The position numbers and the translations under genes were made by a program. A DNA stretch of 5,735 bases from Acidobacteriota bacterium (GTDB taxonomy: Bacteria > Acidobacteriota > Vicinamibacteria > Vicinamibacterales > 2-12-FULL-66-21): NCBI GenBank assembly GCA_020200195.1, contig JAIVJE010000392.1, forward strand, positions 1-5,735, in the 5' to 3' direction. Below are positions 1 through 4,890 of the stretch, in pieces. Position 1 is the stretch's first letter. Each line of letters begins with the position of its first letter. The notes beneath the pieces were generated by a model that had not been told where the DNA came from, did no database searches, and was given only the letters and a program-made list of their open reading frames with translations.

Positions 1-398
1 CACGTATCGGTCCCGAAGCGGCCGACCTCCGTATGGGTCCCTTCACGCGCCCAGTCTGCCGCGGTCATCCGTTCGAGGATCTCGGCGGTCGACTCGCGCG
101 CCCACCGGAATAGCTCCAGCGATGTCTCGTGCGGTCGGTCGTAGTGCAGCGTCCTCGCAAACTCGTCCTGATCGTAGCCGCGAATGGTCGGACGGTCCTC
201 GGCCAGCAGCAGGCGCAGGCGCACCCCCGCCGTCATCTCGCTGTCAGCCAGGTGATGGACGATCTCCCGAATCGTCCACCGTCCCGGCGTCGGGCGCGCG
301 TCCAGCGCTTCCGGGTCGATCTTCAGCAACGCCTCCGCGACCGCGCTATACCCGTCGCGGTACTGCTTGATCAACGTCTCTCGTTCCTTCTGATCCAT
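1..398 (-). CDS. DinB/YfiT-like four-helix-bundle protein (partial, C-terminus off the left edge)
   Basis: The first 132 residues are present, starting MDQKERETLIKQYRDGYSAV; the gene continues beyond base 1. The segment RWTIREIVHHLADSE (residues 40-54) is the hallmark of the DinB superfamily. There a Trp and a His (H48 or H49 here) follow the first helix, and the His is one of three metal ligands. The other two normally form a C-terminal HxxxH pair, which falls outside the window, so metal binding cannot be judged. Family members are about 150-175 residues, so only some 20-40 are missing. Many are putative metal-dependent hydrolases or thiol transferases (YfiT, BshA-pathway-like, mycothiol-dependent), but most have no known substrate, and I cannot assign one. 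The ATG at 396-398 is fixed by a near-consensus Shine-Dalgarno 7 nt upstream, which overlaps the stop codon of the LOG gene. The two genes are therefore probably co-transcribed and translationally coupled. Confidence 0.82.
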   Translation of the reverse strand, partial: MDQKERETLIKQYRDGYSAVAEALLKIDPEALDARPTPGRWTIREIVHHLADSEMTAGVRLRLLLAEDRPTIRGYDQDEFARTLHYDRPHETSLELFRWARESTAEILERMTAADWAREGTHTEVGRFGTDT

Positions 399-405
399 CT
401 TGGGT

Positions 406-411
406 CCTCCT
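406..411 (-). promoter_or_regulatory. Ribosome binding site of the DinB-like gene
   Basis: On the minus strand AGGAGG lies 7 nt before the ATG at 398. Its first A is the last base of the TGA stop of the upstream LOG gene (411-413). A ribosome terminating on the LOG message would stop directly on this site, which supports coupling of the two genes. It is the strongest Shine-Dalgarno match in the window. Confidence 0.8.
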
Positions 412-1271
412 CAGCCGAGCGTCTTCGCGATCCCCGGCGCCTTGGTCTCCTGGGTCGTTAAAGGGACCATGTGGTGCGTGAGCAGGTGCTTGGTGAGCTC
501 GTCGAACGCCTCGTCGGTTGAATCCACGCGGCAGAGCAGATTCAGATCCTCCTCCTCGATGGCGCCCCAGTCGGCGAGCGGCCGCAGGTCGAGGATCTCG
601 TTCCAGTAGCCGTGCCCGTACAGGATGACGAGGAGCTTCTTCGAAAGCTTCTGCGTCTGCGCCAGCGTGAGAATTTCGAACATCTCGTCCAGCGTGCCGA
701 AGCCGCCGGGAAATATCACCAGCGCTTTCGCCAAATACGCGAACCAGAACTTCCGCATGAAGAAGTAGTGGAACTCGAAGTGCAGCCCGCTGGTGATGTA
801 GCGGTTCGGACCCTGCTCGAACGGCAGGCTGATGTTCAGGCCGATCGTCTTGCCGCCGGCTTCCTTCGCACCGCGGTTGGCGGCCTCCATGATGCCCGGC
901 CCGCCGCCGGAGCACACGACGAAACGCCGGCGCGGCTCCTCGAGTGACATGCTCCATTCCGTCAACCGGTAGGCCAGCTGCCGCGCATCTTCGTAGAACC
1001 GCGACCACTCGACCGCTTTACGGCTCCGTTTCAGGATCGCGGCATAGTCGGCCGCCCGTTTGCCGCGGGCCTGCTCCAGCCGCAGCAGCGCCCGTTTGGC
1101 TCGCTGGCGGCTGTGGACGCGCGCCGAGCCGAAGAACACCACCGTGTCCTGGATGTTCTCTTTCTTGAATCGACGCGCCGGCTCCAAGTACTCCGCCAGG
1201 ATCCGAAGGGGACGCGCATCGGCGCTTTCGAGGAACTCCTGGTTATGGTACGCAAGCGGCTGGTTGTCCAT
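411..1271 (-). CDS. LOG-family (TIGR00730-type) Rossmann-fold nucleotide phosphoribohydrolase
   Basis: The 286-residue protein carries the LOG (lysine-decarboxylase-like) signature. It has a first Rossmann strand VVFFGSAR (44-51), the nucleotide-binding loop SGGGPGIMEAANRG (121-134) and the defining PGGFGTLDE (188-196). In characterised LOG enzymes the last motif's Glu (E196 here) and an Arg in the preceding helix (R173 in FFMRKFWF) are catalytic. These cytosolic enzymes cleave nucleoside 5'-monophosphates to free base and ribose 5-phosphate. Plant-associated members release active cytokinin, while many bacterial ones probably serve purine turnover. Small LOGs have about 190 residues. This one has about 115 residues before the glycine-rich loop, including a helical charged stretch (about 52-110), a longer form common in bacteria. 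The ATG at 1269-1271 gives the usual N-terminus, with DARPLRILAEYLEP at 18-31. No Shine-Dalgarno is visible. It is divergent from the cytochrome gene and precedes the DinB-like gene by 12 bp. The true substrate cannot be read from the sequence. Confidence 0.92.
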   Translation of the reverse strand: MDNQPLAYHNQEFLESADARPLRILAEYLEPARRFKKENIQDTVVFFGSARVHSRQRAKRALLRLEQARGKRAADYAAILKRSRKAVEWSRFYEDARQLAYRLTEWSMSLEEPRRRFVVCSGGGPGIMEAANRGAKEAGGKTIGLNISLPFEQGPNRYITSGLHFEFHYFFMRKFWFAYLAKALVIFPGGFGTLDEMFEILTLAQTQKLSKKLLVILYGHGYWNEILDLRPLADWGAIEEEDLNLLCRVDSTDEAFDELTKHLLTHHMVPLTTQETKAPGIAKTLG

Positions 1272-1290
1272 GCGTCAAAAACTGTATCAT
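1264..1290 (+). promoter_or_regulatory. Weak candidate promoter for the cytochrome c gene
   Basis: TTGTCC (1264-1269) and TATCAT (1285-1290) match 4/6 and 5/6 of the sigma-70 boxes. The 15-bp spacer is short and the -35 box lies inside the start of the divergent LOG gene. The LOG/cytochrome intergenic region is only 47 bp, so the promoters of both genes must sit in or next to it. On the minus strand TACAGT (1281-1286) is an equally weak -10 candidate for the LOG gene. Confidence 0.22.
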
Positions 1291-1306
1291 CTTCAAAGTG
1301 GCTTCG

Positions 1307-1312
1307 AAGGAG
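1307..1312 (+). promoter_or_regulatory. Ribosome binding site that sets the cytochrome c start
   Basis: AAGGAG lies 6 nt upstream of the ATG at 1319. It favours this ATG over an in-frame GTG at 1298, which would place the site inside the coding sequence and put seven extra residues, two of them charged (Lys, Glu), before the signal peptide. Confidence 0.75.
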
Positions 1313-1318
1313 ACCTGG

Positions 1319-1771
1319 ATGAATCGGCGAGGGATGGCGACACTCGGGCTGGCGCTGGTGACCGCCACGGTGGGCGCCGCCGCGATCCGGAGCGTCGAGC
1401 AGGATCCGAAACCGGCCGCGAAAAACGACCCTAACGGCTGGCAGTTGCCGCCAGATACGGAGAAGACGACGAATCCGCTGACCGTTGACCCCACGGTGAT
1501 CGCCACGGGCAAGGCGATCTTCAAGGACAAGTGCCAGCGCTGCCACGGCCCCGGCGGCGTCGGCGACGGCCCGGACGCCGATCCCGACCATCGCGACGAC
1601 ATGGATCTCACGAACACCACGCGCGCCGAGGAGAACTCCGACGGCGTGATGTTCTACAAGGTGTGGAACGGCCGCAAGAAGCCGAAGATGCCGGCGTTCA
1701 GTAAAGACCTGACCAAAGATCAGGTGTGGGCTGTGGTCACCTACGCGAAGACGTTGCGCAACGCGCACTAG
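1319..1771 (+). CDS. Exported monohaem c-type cytochrome
   Basis: The 150-residue protein opens with a short basic n-region (MNRR) and a hydrophobic stretch (about 5-23, ending AAA). This is a Sec signal peptide, possibly cleaved after about residue 22, or less likely a membrane anchor. After a polar, proline-rich linker (28-62) comes one class I cytochrome c domain. CQRCH (72-76) is the single CxxCH haem-binding motif, with H76 as proximal ligand. M124 in KPKMPAF is the probable distal ligand. The closing helix (about 130-146) is typical of the cbb3-type/PF13442 group. It should be a periplasmic one-electron carrier, but its redox partners are not nearby. It stands alone: it is divergent from the LOG gene and convergent with mbfA across a 45-bp gap (1772-1816). 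That gap shows only a 5-bp stem with no T-run, so no convincing terminator. The cytochrome class is certain, the physiological role unknown. Confidence 0.9.
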   Translation: MNRRGMATLGLALVTATVGAAAIRSVEQDPKPAAKNDPNGWQLPPDTEKTTNPLTVDPTVIATGKAIFKDKCQRCHGPGGVGDGPDADPDHRDDMDLTNTTRAEENSDGVMFYKVWNGRKKPKMPAFSKDLTKDQVWAVVTYAKTLRNAH

Positions 1772-1816
1772 CCGCGCTCGCACCGCGACCGACGCGTCAC
1801 GCAGCGTCCTTCCGTC

Positions 1817-2935
1817 TCAGGAACGGGAGATCAGCTCACCGATCACATAACCCACGGCCGCGACGCCGAAGCCCACGATGAACATGTCGCGGCCGCTCGC
1901 CCACACGCCCCGACCGGTCAGCAGGCTTCGCGCGGCGCCGATCGCAAAGTGCGCCAGCATGCTGATCGCCAGCGAGACCCACACCGCCTGCCAGTAATCG
2001 AAAACGAAGAATGGCGCGATTGGAATGCACGCGCCGACCGCTGTAGCAAGCCCCGTGACGAGCCCGTCCTTGAGCGGCGCCAGATCCGCGGGATGGATAT
2101 TCAGCTCTTCGCGCACCATGGCATCGAGCGCCTGTGCCGGATCCAGCATCATCGCCTTGGCCGTCTCGCGCGCGCGCTCCCGCGTCAGCCCCTTCGCCTC
2201 GTAGATGACCGCGAGCTCCTCTTCCTCGAGATCGGGCATCAACCGCATCTCGTGCCGCTCCATCTCGATCTGGTGCGCCTGCACCTCCGCCTCGCTCTTG
2301 GCCGCCAGGTATCCGCTGGATCCCATCGAGAGCGCGTCGGCGAGCGCGCCCGCCACCCCCGTGATGATGACCACATGCGGCGCGACGTTCGCGCCGATGA
2401 TGCCGGCGACAAGGCCGAAGTTCGCCGTCAGGCCGTCGTTGAACCCGTACACGACGCTGCGGAGGTAACCTCCGGCGCCACCGACGTGCCACGGCTCACC
2501 TTCGCGCCCCATCGCTTCGGAGAGCTCGCGCGCATGCACGGCGGAGTCCGACGCGATCTCGATCGCAGCCAGGTGCGTCGACTGGTTCGTGGAGTGACGT
2601 GCCAGCCCGAGATAGGCCTGGACTTCCCTTCCTTCCTCCGCGAGCATCAGCGGCAGCACGAGGTTGGTCCCGAACCGGCGCGCGATCCAAGCCAGGAGCC
2701 GCGTCCGCGCCGCCGTCCTGTACGCAGGCAGCGGGCGCCCGCTCTCGTGAAACAGCTCGCGCCACCGTGCCACATGACGGTCCTCCACCACCGCCAACCG
2801 CTGGAAGAGCTCACGCCGCTCCTGATCCGGCTCGATGGCCGCGAGAGCGCCGTATAGATACGATGCGTCACGTTCGTCGCGGTAGTGCTCGTCCCACGTC
2901 TCATCCGCCACCGGGCGCTCTTCTGCGGTCGTCAT
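1817..2935 (-). CDS. mbfA: MbfA-type iron transporter: ferritin-like domain fused to VIT1/CCC1 domain
   Basis: The 372-residue protein has two parts. Residues about 15-142 form a rubrerythrin/ferritin-like four-helix domain. Candidate di-iron ligands are E21, E51 and H54 (EDRH), E101 and E104 (EEGRE) and H134. Residues about 156-370 form a VIT1/CCC1 membrane domain with five predicted helices (about 158-181, 187-212, 289-311, 313-338, 348-368). It carries the family motif FNDGL (165-169) and SMG (203-205). D167 and M204 probably correspond to ion-path residues of VIT1. The Glu/Met-rich cytoplasmic loop (213-285) matches the metal-collecting domain of VIT1. In rhizobia and Agrobacterium, proteins of this architecture (membrane-bound ferritin A) sit in the inner membrane and export iron, protecting against iron and peroxide stress. 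Some relatives may move manganese. S131 stands where rubrerythrins have the Glu of the last ExxH. The ATG at 2933-2935 directly follows a -10-like box. GGAG is only 2 nt from the ATG, so it is a poor ribosome site. Confidence 0.9.
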   Translation of the reverse strand: MTTAEERPVADETWDEHYRDERDASYLYGALAAIEPDQERRELFQRLAVVEDRHVARWRELFHESGRPLPAYRTAARTRLLAWIARRFGTNLVLPLMLAEEGREVQAYLGLARHSTNQSTHLAAIEIASDSAVHARELSEAMGREGEPWHVGGAGGYLRSVVYGFNDGLTANFGLVAGIIGANVAPHVVIITGVAGALADALSMGSSGYLAAKSEAEVQAHQIEMERHEMRLMPDLEEEELAVIYEAKGLTRERARETAKAMMLDPAQALDAMVREELNIHPADLAPLKDGLVTGLATAVGACIPIAPFFVFDYWQAVWVSLAISMLAHFAIGAARSLLTGRGVWASGRDMFIVGFGVAAVGYVIGELISRS

Positions 2936-2941
2936 CGCTCC

Positions 2942-2969
2942 ATTGTACGAGTCTTTACTCGGATGTCTT
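2942..2969 (-). promoter_or_regulatory. Candidate mbfA promoter, possibly giving a leaderless mRNA
   Basis: On the minus strand AAGACA (2964-2969, 4/6 to TTGACA) and TACAAT (2942-2947, 5/6 to TATAAT) are separated by 16 bp. Six bases lie between the -10 box and the A of the mbfA ATG, so transcription would begin at or next to the start codon. This TANNNT-six-bases-ATG arrangement is known for leaderless genes in several phyla. Fourteen of the 16 spacer bases are an inverted repeat. The calls rest on motif matching only. Confidence 0.42.
2948..2961. repeat. Inverted repeat CGAGT-4-ACTCG in the mbfA/SRPBCC intergenic region
   Basis: Two perfect 5-bp arms (2948-2952 and 2957-2961) flank the loop CTTT. 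The repeat fills most of the spacer between the proposed -35 and -10 boxes of mbfA. It also overlaps the proposed -35 of the divergent SRPBCC gene. Placement suggests an operator, perhaps for a metal- or redox-responsive regulator. It does not match a Fur or DtxR box that I recognise, and short arms like these can arise by chance. Confidence 0.4.
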
Positions 2970-2982
2970 CAGCCGGTACGAT
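2954..2982 (+). promoter_or_regulatory. Candidate promoter for the SRPBCC-permease pair
   Basis: TTTACT (2954-2959, 4/6) and TACGAT (2977-2982, 4/6) are spaced by exactly 17 bp. Transcription would start near 2989, about 11 nt before the ATG at 3000. The -35 lies in the 2948-2961 inverted repeat and the end of the -10 in the 2980-2993 palindrome. The match is modest. Confidence 0.3.
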
Positions 2983-2993
2983 CGGCGCCGATC
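2980..2993. repeat. Perfect 14-bp palindrome upstream of the SRPBCC gene
   Basis: GATCGGC followed directly by GCCGATC forms a perfect palindrome with no central spacer. It ends 6 bp before the ATG at 3000 and occupies the place where a Shine-Dalgarno would be expected. It could be an operator for a dimeric regulator acting on this promoter. Confidence 0.5.
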
Positions 2994-2999
2994 CTCCTG

Positions 3000-3488
3000 A
3001 TGGTCCAGCAGGCCGAGACACATTACGACCATGCGATCCTGATCGCGGTCACACCGGCCCGCGTGCTGGGCGCATTCTTCGATCCGCACGCACTCTCCGT
3101 CTGGTGGCAGACCGTGCGCTCGGTGACGACGCCGCGGCCCTTGGGCGTGTATGCCGTTGAGTGGGAACCCACCCGCGATGCCGACGACGTGCTCGGGCGT
3201 CTGGGCGGCGTCTTTCACGGGACCGTGGTGGACTACACGGCGGGCCGCGAGTTGCTCATCGCCGATGCCTGGTGGTTGCCGCCCGACAGCGATCCCATCG
3301 GACCGATGTCGCTCGACATCACCTGCAGCACGGACGGTCCTGCCTGCCGGCTCCGTGTGCGCCAGAGCGGATTCGAGGAGAGCCCGCGGTGGCGCCGCTA
3401 TTACAGCGTGATCGGGCGCGGCTGGATGACGTCGCTCGCAGCGCTCAAGGCCTACCTCGAATCGGGACAGGATCGTGGTCATGACTGA
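3000..3488 (+). CDS. SRPBCC-fold (AHSA1-like) protein
   Basis: The 162-residue protein shows the START/Bet v1-like (SRPBCC) pattern of the AHSA1 group. A first strand (THYDHAILIAVTPARVLGAF, about 7-26) leads into FDPHALSVWWQT (26-37), the usual 'domain entrance' with the paired tryptophans. Alternating strands follow, with GVFHGTVVDY at about 69-78 and LRVRQSGF at about 119-126. A long C-terminal helix (about 135-156) closes the cavity and includes GRGWMTSLAALKAYLES, a typical ending. These small cytosolic proteins bind hydrophobic ligands. Most bacterial ones have no assigned ligand, and none can be given here. The start is uncertain: the ATG at 3000 has no Shine-Dalgarno. A TTG at 2943 would be in frame but would add 19 residues unlike the family and run through the mbfA promoter region. 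The gene overlaps the permease gene by 8 bp and is probably co-transcribed with it. Confidence 0.83.
   Translation: MVQQAETHYDHAILIAVTPARVLGAFFDPHALSVWWQTVRSVTTPRPLGVYAVEWEPTRDADDVLGRLGGVFHGTVVDYTAGRELLIADAWWLPPDSDPIGPMSLDITCSTDGPACRLRVRQSGFEESPRWRRYYSVIGRGWMTSLAALKAYLESGQDRGHD
3469..3472 (+). promoter_or_regulatory. Ribosome binding site of the APC permease gene
   Basis: AGGA, within ACAGGA, lies 8 nt before the ATG at 3481 but only 2 nt before the alternative in-frame GTG at 3475. It therefore favours the ATG. The site is inside the 3' end of the SRPBCC gene. Confidence 0.5.
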
Positions 3489-4890
3489 GCGACGGCAGCC
3501 CGAAGGGTTCATCGTCGCGCTCGGGCTTCGTGACGTCATCCTGATGAACCTGGTTGCCGTCGTCGGGCTGCGGTGGATCGCGCGGGGCGCGCGCACGGGC
3601 CCGCCGTCGGTGACGTTGTGGTTGCTCGCCTGTCTGCTGTTCTTCATCCCGCTGGCCGCGGTCGTCTGTGAGCTCGCCAGCCGCGATCCGGAGCAGGGCG
3701 GCGTGTACGTGTGGGTCCGGAAGGCGTTCGGCACGGGTCATGGGTTCATCTGCGGCTGGTGCCTGTGGGTGAACAACCTCTTCTACTTTCCCTCGCTCTT
3801 GTTGTTCGGCGCGGCGAACGCGCTGGCCGTGTTCGGCACGCGCGGGGAATGGCTGACGGATAGCCGTGCGTATGCGGTTGCGTTCGTCCTGTCGGGTATC
3901 TGGCTCGCGGTCGGGATAAACGTGATCGGGTTGCGGCTGGGGAAATGGTTACAGAACATCGGCAGCGCCGGCGTGTGGATTCCCGCGGGGCTCCTGATCG
4001 GAGCCGGTGCATTCGCGCTCGCCACCAGCGGCTCGGCGACGTCATTTTCAGGGAGCGCGCTAATCCCTCGCGGCGATCTGCTCGAGACCGTCGGGCTGTG
4101 GTCGGCGATGTGCTTCGCGTTCTCGGGGTTTGAGATCACGTCGCTCGTCGGCCGTGAAGTTCGCGATCCGCAGCGCACCATTCCGCGAGGTGTGCTGATC
4201 GCCGGGGCAGCCGCGACGCTGTTCTATATCGCTGGATCGGTGGCGGTTCTAGTCGTGGTGCCGATGTCGGAGTTGCGGGAACTGAGCGGGATCAGTGACG
4301 CCGTGAGGATCGTTGGCGAGCGTATCGGGATTGGCGGTTTGGGCGCGCTGACCGGGGGGCTTCTCGTCCTGTACGCTCTGGCGGGCACGGCGTCGTGGAC
4401 CGCCGGCGCCGCGCGCGTGCCTTTTGCCGCCGGCGTCGATCGGGCCATGCCGGCTGCGTTCGCACGTCTGCATCCCCGGTTCCGGACGCCGCACGTCGCG
4501 CTGGTCATTCAGGGCCTCGCGTCAACCGGCATCTTTCTGGTGAGCCTCTACTTCACCGCCGGCGGCAGCACCAGCGTTCAAGAGGCGTACGACATCCTGG
4601 TGAACCTCACCATCCTTATCTACTTCATTCCGTATCTGTACCTGTTCGCAGCATATGTGCGCCTGCGAACGGAGGGTCCAGCACGCGCCGGAGAGATACG
4701 GGCGCCCGCCGGTAGAGCCGGGTTGTGGCTCGTGGGCGCGACGGGATTCTTTGCGACCGCGGTCTCGGTGGGCCTGACGTTCGTGCCTCCCACGGGCTCG
4801 AACGTCATGACGTACGAGCTGAACCTGCTGCTCCAGGCCGCCGTCATCCTGGGTGTCGGCATCTTGTTTTATCGGCGCGCTCCCTTGTGA
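3481..4890 (+). CDS. APC-superfamily amino acid/amine permease
   Basis: The 469-residue inner-membrane protein has about 12 hydrophobic segments, the standard size and topology of APC permeases. The segment EQGGVYVWVRKAFG (71-84) is the conserved TM2-TM3 region of amino acid and polyamine antiporters related to GadC. GWCLWVNNLFYFPS (92-105) follows in TM3. FSGFEITSLVGREVRDPQRT (214-233) is the family's TM6 and following loop, where 'F.G.E..s..a.E..nP.rt.P' is usual. TM8 carries ALAGTASWTAGAARVPFAAG (299-318). Helix 1 reads VVGLRWIARGA (27-37) rather than the common GSGIF-type break, which points to an uncharacterised subfamily. An uptake or exchange role for amino acids or amines is likely, but the substrate cannot be stated. 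Translation probably couples to the SRPBCC gene through the 8-bp overlap. The stop (4888-4890) is followed at once by a hairpin repeat that could end or protect the transcript. The last 47 bp overlap nhaA on the opposite strand. Confidence 0.9.
   Translation: MTERRQPEGFIVALGLRDVILMNLVAVVGLRWIARGARTGPPSVTLWLLACLLFFIPLAAVVCELASRDPEQGGVYVWVRKAFGTGHGFICGWCLWVNNLFYFPSLLLFGAANALAVFGTRGEWLTDSRAYAVAFVLSGIWLAVGINVIGLRLGKWLQNIGSAGVWIPAGLLIGAGAFALATSGSATSFSGSALIPRGDLLETVGLWSAMCFAFSGFEITSLVGREVRDPQRTIPRGVLIAGAAATLFYIAGSVAVLVVVPMSELRELSGISDAVRIVGERIGIGGLGALTGGLLVLYALAGTASWTAGAARVPFAAGVDRAMPAAFARLHPRFRTPHVALVIQGLASTGIFLVSLYFTAGGSTSVQEAYDILVNLTILIYFIPYLYLFAAYVRLRTEGPARAGEIRAPAGRAGLWLVGATGFFATAVSVGLTFVPPTGSNVMTYELNLLLQAAVILGVGILFYRRAPL

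Noticed and set aside
346..1008. A 220-codon open frame on the minus strand in another frame of the LOG gene
   Set aside because: The LOG frame has all family motifs, and this one is Arg-rich shadow sequence.
1298..1318. GTG at 1298 as the start of the cytochrome gene
   Set aside because: The AAGGAG site at 1307-1312 would be internal, and the ATG at 1319 gives a cleaner signal peptide.
1031..1783. A 250-codon open frame on the minus strand across the cytochrome gene and the start of the LOG gene
   Set aside because: It is antisense to a clear cytochrome c with CxxCH, resembles no family, and is explained by high GC leaving few stops.
1791..1808. GACGC...GCGTC as a terminator between the cytochrome and mbfA
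   Set aside because: A 5-bp stem with an 8-nt loop and no T-run is too weak in GC-rich DNA.
1949..2857. A 302-codon open frame on the plus strand inside mbfA
   Set aside because: It is Arg/His-rich low-complexity translation antisense to a well-supported ferritin-VIT gene, with no recognisable domain.
2943..2999. TTG at 2943 as the start of the SRPBCC gene
   Set aside because: It adds residues unlike the family, lies within the mbfA promoter region and has no ribosome site.
2955..3734. A 259-codon open frame on the minus strand across the SRPBCC gene and the start of the permease
   Set aside because: It is antisense to two recognised genes, lacks a ribosome site and shows no family motif.
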